64,000 nucleotides of DNA. Origin: an uncultured Collinsella sp. (GTDB lineage: Bacteria; Actinomycetota; Coriobacteriia; Coriobacteriales; Coriobacteriaceae). A model generated the notes under the pieces. It saw nothing but the letters and a program-made list of their open reading frames with translations, had not been told where the DNA came from and made no database searches. Every line of letters begins with the position of its first letter. The first letter of the stretch is position 1. Position numbers and translations under genes: made by a program. Shown here one piece after another: positions 22,793 through 31,536 of the stretch. Location: positions 1-64,000 of the forward strand of contig CALKBO010000064.1 of assembly GCA_937989875.1 (NCBI GenBank). Reading direction: 5' to 3'.

Positions 22793-25543
22793 CTATTTCG
22801 CGTCGGCCCAGGTTATGCCGGTGCTGGCTTCGGCGATTAGGGGGACGCGTAGGTCTACTACATGTTCCATGACGTCGCGGACCATGGCGATGAGGCGCTC
22901 GACTTCGTTGATGGGGCACTCAAAGTCCAGTTCGTCGTGTACTTGCAAGATCATGTGGGCGGCAAAGCCCTCTTCTTCCAGGCGGCGGCTTACGCGGGCC
23001 ATCGCGATCTTGATGATGTCTGCTGCAGTTCCCTGCATGGGGTGGTTCATGGCCGTGCGCTCGCCAAAGCCACGGAGCTGCGGGTTTTTGGCCTTGAGCT
23101 CCGGAATGTGACGGCGGCGACCGTACATGGTCTCGGCATAGCCCGTCTGCTTGGCACGCGCCACCACGTTGTCCAGGAACGTGCGCACGCCCGGGTAGGC
23201 CTCGTAGTAGCGGTCGATCATATCGCGCGCCTCGGCCATCGAGATGTGCAGCGACTGCGACAGACCGTAGGCCTGCTGGCCGTACACGATGCCAAAGTTC
23301 ACGGCCTTGGCGCGACTGCGTAGGTCGGGCGTCACCTCGGACACGGGAACGCCAAACACGCGCGCGGCCGTCTCGGCATGAAAGTCCTCACCCTCGTTAA
23401 AGGCGCGCACCAGATGCTCGTCACCCGAGAGATGCGCGAGCAGCCGTAGCTCGATCTGCGAGTAGTCCACGGCCAAAAATACGCTGCCCTCGCCTGCCGA
23501 GAACGCCGTCTTGACGGTACGGCCCAGCTCGGAGCGCGTCGGGATGTTCTGCAGGTTGGGATCGCTCGAGGACAGACGCCCCGTTGCGGTAATGGTCTGG
23601 TTATACGTGGTGTGCACGCGGCCGTCGCCTCGACGCAGCGGGCCCAACGTGTCCAGATAGGTGGACTTGATCTTGGACTTTTCGCGCCAGTCCAGAATCA
23701 GACGCACGATCTCGTGGTCGCGGGCGAGGTCGCTCAGCACCTTGGCGTTGGTCGAATAATAACCGCGCTTGGTCTTTTTGAGGCCCTTGGTCGGAAGCGC
23801 CATCACATCAAAGAGCACGTGCGACAGCTGCATGGGGCTGCCGATGTTGAAGGTCTCGTCGCCGGCCAGGTCGCGAATGCTGCGCTCGACCTCGGCAATC
23901 TGGGTCGCCAGACCCTCGGACAGATCGCGCAGGCGGTCGGGGTCTACGAGCATGCCCGCGCGCTCCATCTTGGCAAGCACCGGAACAAGCGGCATCTCGA
24001 TACCGTCAAACACGTTGGCGGCGTTCTCGCGGCCCATGCGGTCACGCAGTGGCGCCACGAGTGCCAGCGTCAGAGCGGCAGTTCGGACGGCAGGCGCTGG
24101 AGCGTCCTCACCAGCACCCTCTGCGCCGTGCACGGCAGGCAGCGTCATCTGCAGATACGTATCGGCCAGATATGCCTCATCGAACTCGGAGCGATCAGAA
24201 TCCAGCAGATAGGCAGCGACCACGGTATCGAAGATGCGCGTGGAATCGGCAGCGAGCGGATCCATGAGCTCGGGCTCAGACGAATCGACAGGAGACAGCT
24301 CGTGCAACAGCGCCTTCATATCCGGGCTCGCCACGCGGCCCTCCATAAACAGACGCGCGAGCACGCCGGCAATCACGCCGTGAGCGAAGTTGAAGCCCTC
24401 AACCTCAGCCGCTGCACCGCCGTCGGACTCCTCGAGCGCAAACAGGCCCTTGGACGTCGCCAGCCACAGCGTGCGCGTCAGGCCAAAGAGCGCGCCCTCT
24501 TCTTTGTCGTCGTCAACCACGGCGGCAATCCACTCGCCCGCCTCGATGGCGCGACCAACCTCGGCAGCCGCGACAGCAAGCGCCTCGGCATCACCGGAAG
24601 CGGCACGCACAACCGCTGGCATCTCAAACACGCTGGCGGAAGCCGCGGCGCCGTCCTCGCCGCCAATCAGCGCCAAGAAACGATTCTGCATGGCGGTAAT
24701 GCCAAGCGTGCCCAGCGCCGCAGACACCTCATCGGCAGAAAACGCCGGGAAGGACGTCGCCTCAAAGTCGAGCTCGACGGGCGCATCGGTGCGAATGGTC
24801 GCGACCTTGCGGCTCAGCAGCGCGTCGTCGATGTGCGCGCGCAGGTTCTCACCCATCTTGCCCTTGATCTCGTCGGCATGCGCGATGACCTCGTCCAGGC
24901 TACCGTACTGCGCGATAAGCGCACTCGCCTTTTTAGGGCCGATGCCCGGCACGCCGGGAATGTTGTCGGACGTGTCTCCCTTCAGACCGTAAAAATCGGG
25001 CACGAGCGCCGGCGTGATGCCGTGATACAGGTCGTCCACGCTCTCGGGCGTCATGATCGCCACGTCGGACAAGCCCTTGCGGGTCGAGACCACATTGACG
25101 TGCTCGGTCACGAGCTGATACATGTCGCGGTCGCCGGTCACCAGCAGCATGTCGCAGCCGGCCTCCTCGCCCAAGCGCGCCATAGTGCCCAGGATATCGT
25201 CGCCTTCCCAGCCCTCGGACTGCAGAATCGGCACGTTGAGCGCGCCGAGCAGCTCCTTGATCATGGGGAACTGCGCGTGCAGATCGGGATCCATGGGAGG
25301 ACGTTGCGCCTTGTACTGCGGCAGCATCTCCATGCGCACGCGCGGCTTGCCCTTGTCAAACGCCACGACGACGCCGTCGGGATTAAAGGCGTCGATCATC
25401 TTGAGGAACATATTCAGAAAGCCAAAGATCGCATTGGTGGGGCGACCGTCCGGCGCGTTCATGGTCGGCGGCACGGCATGGAAGGCGCGGTGCATGAGCG
25501 AGTTGCCGTCGATAACGGCAAAGGTGCGGCGCTTGTCAGACAT
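22793..25543 (-). CDS. polA: DNA polymerase I
   Basis: 916 residues. The N-terminal 5'-3' exonuclease domain (about 1-290) has VIDGNSLMHRAF, GWEGDDILGT, TGDRDMYQLV and the GVPGIGPKKA helix-hairpin-helix. The central proofreading domain (about 310-510) lacks the usual Asp/Glu catalytic motifs as far as I can see and is probably inactive, as in many Gram-positives. The polymerase domain has SDPNLQNIPTR, FLAVDYSQIELRLLAH (motif A), RSRAKAVNFGIVYGQQAYG (motif B) and QVHDELDFE (motif C). It fills gaps in repair and removes RNA primers. I start at ATG 25543 with GAGG upstream. It stands alone. Confidence 0.97.
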   Translation of the reverse strand: MSDKRRTFAVIDGNSLMHRAFHAVPPTMNAPDGRPTNAIFGFLNMFLKMIDAFNPDGVVVAFDKGKPRVRMEMLPQYKAQRPPMDPDLHAQFPMIKELLGALNVPILQSEGWEGDDILGTMARLGEEAGCDMLLVTGDRDMYQLVTEHVNVVSTRKGLSDVAIMTPESVDDLYHGITPALVPDFYGLKGDTSDNIPGVPGIGPKKASALIAQYGSLDEVIAHADEIKGKMGENLRAHIDDALLSRKVATIRTDAPVELDFEATSFPAFSADEVSAALGTLGITAMQNRFLALIGGEDGAAASASVFEMPAVVRAASGDAEALAVAAAEVGRAIEAGEWIAAVVDDDKEEGALFGLTRTLWLATSKGLFALEESDGGAAAEVEGFNFAHGVIAGVLARLFMEGRVASPDMKALLHELSPVDSSEPELMDPLAADSTRIFDTVVAAYLLDSDRSEFDEAYLADTYLQMTLPAVHGAEGAGEDAPAPAVRTAALTLALVAPLRDRMGRENAANVFDGIEMPLVPVLAKMERAGMLVDPDRLRDLSEGLATQIAEVERSIRDLAGDETFNIGSPMQLSHVLFDVMALPTKGLKKTKRGYYSTNAKVLSDLARDHEIVRLILDWREKSKIKSTYLDTLGPLRRGDGRVHTTYNQTITATGRLSSSDPNLQNIPTRSELGRTVKTAFSAGEGSVFLAVDYSQIELRLLAHLSGDEHLVRAFNEGEDFHAETAARVFGVPVSEVTPDLRSRAKAVNFGIVYGQQAYGLSQSLHISMAEARDMIDRYYEAYPGVRTFLDNVVARAKQTGYAETMYGRRRHIPELKAKNPQLRGFGERTAMNHPMQGTAADIIKIAMARVSRRLEEEGFAAHMILQVHDELDFECPINEVERLIAMVRDVMEHVVDLRVPLIAEASTGITWADAK

Positions 25544-25709
25544 ATTGAATACCTCGCTTTGGGCTGGGCACGGTTTGCTCACACCAGTGTACACGCTCCC
25601 CGCCCCGCGGCCACCGCACATCAGGCTCCCCTGCCGCCGCGGGCCCGCGCGTGATACGATGGCTCACGGTACATCAACCAGCACGATCGATCCGAAAGGA
25701 GCCTGCGTC

Positions 25710-27107
25710 ATGGAGCGTCCCTGCGCATGGAAAAAGTACACGCCACAGCAAATCGAGGAGCTCGAGGAGCTTTGCCGCGGCTATAAGCAGTTTTTGAGTG
25801 AGAACAAGACCGAGCGCCTGTGCGTCAAGACCGGTATCAAGATGGCCGAGGAGGCGGGCTACGTCAATCTGGAGACCGTGATCGCCGAGGGCCGCGCGCT
25901 CAAGGCCGGCGACAAGGTGTACGCCGCCAATCACGGCAAGGACCTCATGCTCGTCAACCTGGGCACCGCCCCGCTCGAGCAGGGTTTTAACATCCTGGGC
26001 GCCCACGTGGACTCGCCGCGCCTGGACCTCAAGCAGAACCCCGCCTTCGAGGCAGGCGACATGGCCTACCTCGACACGCACTACTACGGCGGCGTCAAGA
26101 GCTACCACTGGGTGGCCTCCCCGCTCGCGCTCGTGGGCGTCATCTGCAAAAAGGACGGCACCTCCGTCGACATCAACATCGGCGACAAGGCCGATGACCC
26201 GGTCTTTACCATTTCCGACCTGCTGATCCACCTCTCGAGTGAGCAGATGGCCAAGCCCGCCAAGGACGCCGTCGACGCCGAAATCCTCGACGTGATCGTG
26301 GGCGGCCGTCCCGTCAAGTTCGATGAGGACGACAAGGACGCCCCCAAGGACCCCGTCAAGCAGATGTTCCTGGACATTCTCAAGGAACAGTACGACGTCG
26401 AGGAGGAGGACTTCCTCTCCGCCGAGATCGAGGTCGTGCCCGCCGGCCCCGCCCGCGACATGGGCCTCGACCGCTCCATGATCTTGGGCTATGGCCACGA
26501 CGACCGCGTGTGCGCCTATCCGTCCATGCTCGCCCAAATCGATGTCGCCGACGTGGAGCGTACGAGCATCACCCTCATCGTCGACAAGGAGGAGATCGGC
26601 TCCGTGGGCGCCACCGGTATGACGAGCCGCTTCTTTGAGAACACCGTCGCCGAGATCATGATGCTCGCCGGCGAGGACAGCCCGCTGGCCCTGCGCCGCG
26701 CGCTCGCCCGCAGCCGCATGCTCTCCTCCGACGTATCCGCCGGCTTCGACCCGGGCTACGCCGGCAAGTTCGAGACCAAGAACGCCGCCTTCATGGGTCG
26801 CGGCCTGTGCTTTAACAAGTACACGGGCAGCCGCGGCAAGGGCGGTTCCAACGACGCCGACGCCGAGTACATGGCCCTTATCCGCGACATCATGGACGAG
26901 GCCGGCGTGGACTTCCAGACCTGCGAGCTCGGTCGCGTCAACGCTGGTGGCGGCGGCACCATCGCCTACATCATGGCCGAGTACGGCATGAACGTCATCG
27001 ACTCCGGCGTTCCCGTCCTGTCCATGCACGCCCTGTGGGAGGTCGCCAACAAGGCCGATATCTACGAGGCCTATCGCGGATACAAGGCCTTCATCGAGCG
27101 CGCCTAA
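25710..27107 (+). CDS. M18-family aminopeptidase
   Basis: 465 residues of the peptidase family M18, cytosolic binuclear metal enzymes that release N-terminal (often acidic) residues. The metal ligands appear in AHVDSPRLDLK near residue 92, in DKEEIGS near residue 295, in GYGHDDRV near 257 and in a C-terminal histidine (SMHALWE near 443). A catalytic glutamate pair lies in the EE of DKEEIG. Members of this longer type are widespread in anaerobic Firmicutes and Coriobacteria. AAAGGAG lies 8 nt before the ATG at 25710. It is divergent from polA, and its transcript ends at the palindrome before yaaA. Confidence 0.9.
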   Translation: MERPCAWKKYTPQQIEELEELCRGYKQFLSENKTERLCVKTGIKMAEEAGYVNLETVIAEGRALKAGDKVYAANHGKDLMLVNLGTAPLEQGFNILGAHVDSPRLDLKQNPAFEAGDMAYLDTHYYGGVKSYHWVASPLALVGVICKKDGTSVDINIGDKADDPVFTISDLLIHLSSEQMAKPAKDAVDAEILDVIVGGRPVKFDEDDKDAPKDPVKQMFLDILKEQYDVEEEDFLSAEIEVVPAGPARDMGLDRSMILGYGHDDRVCAYPSMLAQIDVADVERTSITLIVDKEEIGSVGATGMTSRFFENTVAEIMMLAGEDSPLALRRALARSRMLSSDVSAGFDPGYAGKFETKNAAFMGRGLCFNKYTGSRGKGGSNDADAEYMALIRDIMDEAGVDFQTCELGRVNAGGGGTIAYIMAEYGMNVIDSGVPVLSMHALWEVANKADIYEAYRGYKAFIERA

Positions 27108-27126
27108 TCCACCCCACCCATAACTT

Positions 27127-27193
27127 GCGGTGAAATAGTTCCCAAATTCGCCCGTAAACAGGCCAAACAGGAACTATTCCACCGCAGCTTTTT
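27127..27193 (+). repeat. Palindromic element, copy 1 (before yaaA)
   Basis: GCGGTGAAATAGTTCC (27127-27142) and GGAACTATTCCACCGC (27170-27185) pair with a single mismatch around a 27-nt loop, followed by AGCTTTTT. It probably terminates the aminopeptidase transcript. A sister copy lies at 28066-28134. Confidence 0.8.
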
Positions 27194-27210
27194 AGCGGGA
27201 GGAAGATTTC

Positions 27211-28020
27211 ATGCTGCAGGTCATCATTTCGCCCGCCAAACAGATGCGGGTCACCCAAGACGCCTTTAGCGTTCAAGGCATACCGCCTTTTGCGCATCAC
27301 ACGGCCCAGCTCCACCGAGCTCTGCTGAACATCGAGCATGATTATGGAGCGGGCGATCTACAGACCCTTTGGAACGTAAGCGACAAACTGCTCGCATCGT
27401 GCTTGGACACGCTCCATCAATTTGCGCCCGTCTTGCGCGAAACTGACCTCGCCGATCCCGACATCGCGCGCCGCATCTCCCCCGCCATCATGTCCTATCA
27501 CGGCATTCAGTACCAGAGCATGGCTCCCGAGGTTATGGATGACGAGCAACTCACCTGGTTGCAAAACCATCTTTGGATTCTCTCCGGATTGTACGGATGC
27601 GTGCGACCTTTCCATGGCGTTGAGCCCTATCGGCTCGAAATGGGAGCCAAACTCGCCGTCGACAACGCCCGCGACCTCTACGGCTTTTGGGACGACAAGC
27701 TTGCATGCACCATTGCGCCGTCAGGCTCCAACACCACAGTCATCAACCTCGCCAGTGTGGAGTACGCCAAAGCCGTTCTGCCCCGCCTCGCCACCGACGC
27801 CACAACCGTCACCTGTCTCTTTGGCGAAGGCATCCGTAACGGCAAGCCCATCCAGCGATCGACTGCCAGCAAAAAGGCGCGCGGCTCCATGGTCCGTTGG
27901 ATGGCAGAAAACAACGTCGAGGACGCCAGCCGTCTTAGCGAGTTCGACATCGGCTACCGCCACGTCCCCGAGCTCTCATCCCCAGACACTCTCGTGTTCA
28001 TCAACGAACAGATACTCTAG
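27211..28020 (+). CDS. yaaA: Peroxide stress protein YaaA (UPF0246)
   Basis: 269 residues, the family length. YaaA lowers free iron and so protects DNA during hydrogen peroxide stress; it binds DNA in vitro. MLQVIISPAKQM at the N-terminus, YHGIQYQSM near residue 96, and LSGLYGCVRPFHGVEPYRLEM near residue 125 are conserved family segments. ARGSMVRWMAE lies near residue 227. GGGAGGAAGATTTC precedes the ATG at 27211. It is flanked on both sides by copies of the same palindrome, which isolate it transcriptionally. Confidence 0.93.
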   Translation: MLQVIISPAKQMRVTQDAFSVQGIPPFAHHTAQLHRALLNIEHDYGAGDLQTLWNVSDKLLASCLDTLHQFAPVLRETDLADPDIARRISPAIMSYHGIQYQSMAPEVMDDEQLTWLQNHLWILSGLYGCVRPFHGVEPYRLEMGAKLAVDNARDLYGFWDDKLACTIAPSGSNTTVINLASVEYAKAVLPRLATDATTVTCLFGEGIRNGKPIQRSTASKKARGSMVRWMAENNVEDASRLSEFDIGYRHVPELSSPDTLVFINEQIL

Positions 28021-28065
28021 AGCCGGCACCCGATACTGACCCGCTCAGCCACCTCTATACAACTT

Positions 28066-28134
28066 GCGGTGGAATAGTTCCCAATTAAGCCTTCAAACAG
28101 ACCAAACAGGAACTATTTCACCGCAACTTTTTTT
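28066..28134 (+). repeat. Palindromic element, copy 2 (after yaaA)
   Basis: GCGGTGGAATAGTTCC (28066-28081) and GGAACTATTTCACCGC (28109-28124), a 27-nt loop similar to that of copy 1, then ACTTTTTTT. It is a likely yaaA terminator. The G/A difference between arms is on the opposite arm compared with copy 1. Confidence 0.8.
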
Positions 28135-28293
28135 GAATGCGCTGCCCATGCACGGTGCCTATTCTGCAAGGCCGGCAGCCCGTCCCATTGCGTCTCTCGA
28201 TATAGATGCTTGTCTTCCATGTTCGCCTCCCCACAGGCACGCTCGTAGGGCCAATCGTACCCATTCAAGCTATACTTGAGCCCATTACATAAA

Positions 28294-28386
28294 CGGGGAG
28301 CTTGCAGGACAAGACGGTAGGCTGAGACTGGGCGCGCCCGCCCTGACCCGCAAACCTGATATGGGTAATGCCAACGAAGGGAGCCG
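28294..28386 (+). promoter_or_regulatory. TPP riboswitch (THI element)
   Basis: The conserved blocks of the thiamine pyrophosphate aptamer are in order: CGGGGAGC, GGCTGAGA, GACCC, ACCTGATATGGGTAATGCC and CAACGAAGGGAG. The last block contains the thiC Shine-Dalgarno (AAGGGAG, 8 nt before the ATG), so ligand binding would hide it directly. No terminator is needed or seen. Confidence 0.95.
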
Positions 28387-28391
28387 TGCCA

Positions 28392-29726
28392 ATGAGCACA
28401 CAGACCGAGCCTAAGCTCGTCACGCAAATCGACTTTGCCCGCGCCGGGCAGATCACACCGCAGATGAAGGAAGTCGCTGAGCGCGAGCATCGCGACCCCG
28501 AGTACATCCGCGAACGCGTGGCCGACGGCCGCATCGCCATTCCCGCCAACATCGTGCACGTCAAAAAGGGCATGCGTGCCTTTGGCGTCGGCGAGGGCCT
28601 GTCTACCAAGGTCAACGTGAACCTGGGCATCTCGGGCGATAAGGCCGATGCCGCCGAGGAATGGAAGAAGGTTAAGATCGCCGAAGACTTTGGCGCCGAC
28701 GCCATCATGGACCTCTCCAACTCGGGCAAGACGCGCCAGTTCCGCCAGCAGCTTATCGACGAGACGCCGCTCATGGTAGGCACCGTCCCTATGTACGACG
28801 CCATCGGCTACATGGAAAAGCCGCTCGTCAAGCTGACCAAGGATGACCTGCTCGAAGTCGTGCGCGCGCACGCCGAGGACGGCGTGGACTTTATGACCAT
28901 CCACTGTGGCATCAACAAGTCGGTCATCAAGACCTTTAAGGAGACCGGCCGCCTCATGAACATCGTCAGCCGCGGCGGCTCGCTGCTGTTTGGCTGGATG
29001 GAGGTCACCGGCAACGAGAACCCGTTCTACGAGTACTTTGACGAGGTGCTCGAGATCTGCCACGAGTACGACGTGACCATCTCGCTCGGCGACTCCTGCC
29101 GCCCGGGCTGCCTGTACGACTCCAACGACGCCACCGAGACCGCCGAGATGATCGAGCTGGGCAAGCTGTGCAAGCGCGCTTGGGCCGCCGGCGTCCAGGT
29201 CATGGTCGAGGGACCGGGCCACATGGCGCTCGACGAGATTGCCGCCAATATGAAGCTGCAGAAGCGTCTGTGCCACAACGCCCCGTTCTATGTGCTCGGG
29301 CCGCTGGTGACCGATATCGGTGTGGGCTACGACCACATCACGGCCGCCATCGGTGGCGCCATCTCCGCGAGCTCCGGCGCCGACTTCCTGTGCTACGTGA
29401 CGCCGGCCGAGCACCTGTGCCTGCCCAACGCCCAGGACGTGCTCGATGGCCTCATGGCCACTAAGATTGCCGCGCACGCCGCCGACATTGCCAAGAAGGT
29501 GCCACACGCCCGCGACATGGACGACAAGATGGGCCAGGCACGCCGCAAGCTTGACTGGGACGCCATGTGGGAGTGCGCGCTCGACCCGGTTACGGGCAAG
29601 AAGCGCTACGAGGAGTCCCCCGCCGCCACCGAGGGCACTTGCACCATGTGTGGCAAGATGTGCGCCGTCCGCACCGTCAACAAGATCTTCGAGGGCACCA
29701 CGATCGACCTCGGCATGGAGGACTAG
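28392..29726 (+). CDS. thiC: Phosphomethylpyrimidine synthase
   Basis: 444 residues. A radical SAM enzyme that rearranges 5-aminoimidazole ribotide to hydroxymethylpyrimidine phosphate in thiamine synthesis. MDLSNSGKTRQFRQQ, TIHCGINKS, SRGGSLLFGW, GDSCRPGC, EGPGHMALDEI and the C-terminal cluster motif CTMCGKMCAVR are visible. The spacing in that last motif reads C-x2-C-x3-C, shorter by one than the textbook C-x2-C-x4-C of plant and proteobacterial ThiC; I believe clostridial ThiCs share it. It starts at ATG 28392 behind the riboswitch. thiD follows after 181 nt. Confidence 0.96.
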   Translation: MSTQTEPKLVTQIDFARAGQITPQMKEVAEREHRDPEYIRERVADGRIAIPANIVHVKKGMRAFGVGEGLSTKVNVNLGISGDKADAAEEWKKVKIAEDFGADAIMDLSNSGKTRQFRQQLIDETPLMVGTVPMYDAIGYMEKPLVKLTKDDLLEVVRAHAEDGVDFMTIHCGINKSVIKTFKETGRLMNIVSRGGSLLFGWMEVTGNENPFYEYFDEVLEICHEYDVTISLGDSCRPGCLYDSNDATETAEMIELGKLCKRAWAAGVQVMVEGPGHMALDEIAANMKLQKRLCHNAPFYVLGPLVTDIGVGYDHITAAIGGAISASSGADFLCYVTPAEHLCLPNAQDVLDGLMATKIAAHAADIAKKVPHARDMDDKMGQARRKLDWDAMWECALDPVTGKKRYEESPAATEGTCTMCGKMCAVRTVNKIFEGTTIDLGMED

Positions 29727-29820
29727 CCTGTCGCCGCGGCCGCTTCTGTCGGCGAGCTGGTGCCTGTCAATTGTTGACGTGTGAACATTTGCTTGCATTT
29801 GCGTAAAGATTGCATCGCCC

Positions 29821-29850
29821 GCCCGGGTTCGACATAGAGTCAGCCCGGGC
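29821..29850 (+). terminator. Hairpin between thiC and thiD
   Basis: GCCCGGG (29821-29827) pairs with CCCGGGC (29844-29850), followed by ATCTTTATAATG. It may end the thiC transcript. The TATAAT right after it could be the -10 of a thiD promoter, though no good -35 is present. Confidence 0.5.
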
Positions 29851-29907
29851 ATCTTTATAATGCTGGCTTATAGACCCATTTGATTCCGACCGAACAAGGG
29901 AGCGAAC

Positions 29908-30738
29908 ATGGATCGCAGTAAGGTACCTGCCGTTCTATCCATCGCAGGATCCGATTCCAGCGGTGGCGCCGGCATTCAGGCTGACATCAAGACCATCACG
30001 GCGCACCGCCTGTATGCCGAGACGGCCATCACCGCCATCACCGCACAGAACACCCTGGGCGTCACCGCCGTGCAGAACATCTCCCCGGATATTGTCGCGG
30101 CGCAGATCGATGCCGTTTTTGACGATATCCGCCCCAACGCCGTCAAGATTGGCATGGTTTCCTCTGCCGAGATTATCGATGTTATCGCCGACCGCCTGAG
30201 CGCCTGGAACGCGACAAACGTGGTAGTCGACCCCGTCATGGTCGCCACCTCGGGCGCACGGCTGATTGCCGAAGATGCCGCCGAGGCGCTCACCCGCCGC
30301 CTGTTCCCGCTGGCGACGGTTATCACGCCCAATATTCCCGAGGCCATGGCCCTGCTCGACTACGAGGTCGACTCCGAGCGCACACAGCAAAATGCTGCCA
30401 TGCTCCTCACCCGCCGCTTTGGTTGCGCATCCCTCGTTAAGGGTGGGCATCTTGTCAACGAGGCCAACGATGTACTGGCCGAACCCGCGCCACTCGATGA
30501 CGAGGGCAACCATCTGGGAGATCCACTCACCACGTGGTTCCGCCACAAGCGCATCGAGACCGACAACACGCACGGCACCGGATGCACGCTCTCGTCCGCC
30601 ATCGCCTGCGCGCTGGCTCAGGGCATGGATCTTGCCGACGCCGTCAACGCCGGCAAGGCCTACCTAACGGGCGCCCTCGCCGCCGGCTTTGACATGGGCA
30701 AAGGTTCCGGCCCCGTCAATCACATGTGGCAGTATTAA
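29908..30738 (+). CDS. thiD: Hydroxymethylpyrimidine/phosphomethylpyrimidine kinase
   Basis: 276 residues of the ribokinase-like family. It phosphorylates the ThiC product twice in all before coupling to thiazole phosphate. SIAGSDSSGGAGIQADIKT near the N-terminus binds the pyrimidine. VDPVMVATSGARL near residue 112 and NIPEAMALL near residue 142 follow. DNTHGTGCTLSSAIACALA near residue 222 holds the anion hole and catalytic aspartate region. An AAGGGAG site precedes ATG 29908. No thiE or thiM is present, so the thiazole branch lies elsewhere. Confidence 0.95.
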   Translation: MDRSKVPAVLSIAGSDSSGGAGIQADIKTITAHRLYAETAITAITAQNTLGVTAVQNISPDIVAAQIDAVFDDIRPNAVKIGMVSSAEIIDVIADRLSAWNATNVVVDPVMVATSGARLIAEDAAEALTRRLFPLATVITPNIPEAMALLDYEVDSERTQQNAAMLLTRRFGCASLVKGGHLVNEANDVLAEPAPLDDEGNHLGDPLTTWFRHKRIETDNTHGTGCTLSSAIACALAQGMDLADAVNAGKAYLTGALAAGFDMGKGSGPVNHMWQY

Positions 30739-30750
30739 GATTCGCAGCCC

Positions 30751-30789
30751 AAACCACCGCAAAGGGGACAGACACCTTTGCGGTGGTTT
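30751..30789. terminator. Bidirectional terminator-like palindrome
   Basis: AAACCACCGCAAAGG (30751-30765) pairs perfectly with CCTTTGCGGTGGTTT (30775-30789). The loop GGACAGACA resembles the GGGGACAGACACC phrase of REP-type palindromes found across many bacteria. It lies between convergent thiD and the SGNH gene and would serve both. Confidence 0.75.
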
Positions 30790-30798
30790 GGGGTCGCG

Positions 30799-31458
30799 CT
30801 ACTCACCGAGCATCTCTTGGAGCTTGGCCGCCACGGTGTGACCCAGGCTCTCGTGGCTTTCGGGCATCATATGCAGATAGTCGATATCGCCCGGCTCGGC
30901 AAACTCCGCTGCATTCAAAAAGTCGCAGCCAAACTGCTCAGCCACATGTGCGTAGTACTCACCAAAATGCTCCGAGGCCTCGACGGAACGCTCGTCAAAA
31001 TCGGTCATATATACATCGGCGATTTGCGGCTTGATCTTGATAGGTGCCATCAGCAGAATACGCGGGCAGGGTGCGGCATTGGTCCAGGGAAATGCGCGCA
31101 CCGCGCGAATCAGCGCCATGGCGCCACGGGCGATATCGGAAGCTGTCACGTTAAAGACCGTCTTACAGTCGTTGGTGCCCAGCATGATCACAATGGCGTC
31201 CAGCGGCTTATGGGCCTCGAGCAGCATCGGAAGTGCGCGGATGCCGTTAAGATTGGTGTCCAGATGGCACATGTCGTCGCGTACCGTCGTGCGGCCGTTG
31301 AGGCCTTCTTCAATTACATGCCAGCCCTCGCCTAAGTCACGTTGGGCCACGCCGCACCAGCGCACATCCTGCGCATAGCGCACCGCGGTGCCGTCGCGCA
31401 TGCCCGCCGGATCGTAACCATAGGTGTTGCTGTCGCCAAAGCATAGAACGTTTTTCAT
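30799..31458 (-). CDS. SGNH/GDSL hydrolase
   Basis: 219 residues. Block I GDSNTYG with the nucleophilic serine is at residue 8. The glycine block lies near residue 53 (EGLNGRTT) and the GTND block near residue 95. The Asp-His pair lies in DIDYLHMMPESHESLG near the end. Such enzymes remove acyl or acetyl groups from sugars, lipids or aryl esters. There is no signal peptide, so it acts in the cytoplasm. It ends against thiD in a convergent pair. The substrate cannot be told from sequence. Confidence 0.88.
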   Translation of the reverse strand: MKNVLCFGDSNTYGYDPAGMRDGTAVRYAQDVRWCGVAQRDLGEGWHVIEEGLNGRTTVRDDMCHLDTNLNGIRALPMLLEAHKPLDAIVIMLGTNDCKTVFNVTASDIARGAMALIRAVRAFPWTNAAPCPRILLMAPIKIKPQIADVYMTDFDERSVEASEHFGEYYAHVAEQFGCDFLNAAEFAEPGDIDYLHMMPESHESLGHTVAAKLQEMLGE

Positions 31459-31476
31459 CGTAAGCCCCTCGCTCAG

Positions 31477-31511
31477 TAAAAAGCCGACGGAAGCAGCCTC
31501 TCCCGTCGGCT
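31477..31511 (-). terminator. Terminator of the macrodomain gene
   Basis: AGCCGACGG (31482-31490) pairs with CCGTCGGCT (31503-31511). TTTTTAC follows on the minus strand. It sits between the macrodomain gene and the SGNH gene. Confidence 0.8.
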
Positions 31512-31536
31512 CGACCTATCTGTCAGCACGTACCGA

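Noticed and set aside
23612..25654. 680-codon frame opposite polA
   Set aside because: Antisense shadow of polA; His/Arg/Gln-rich translation with no known domain.
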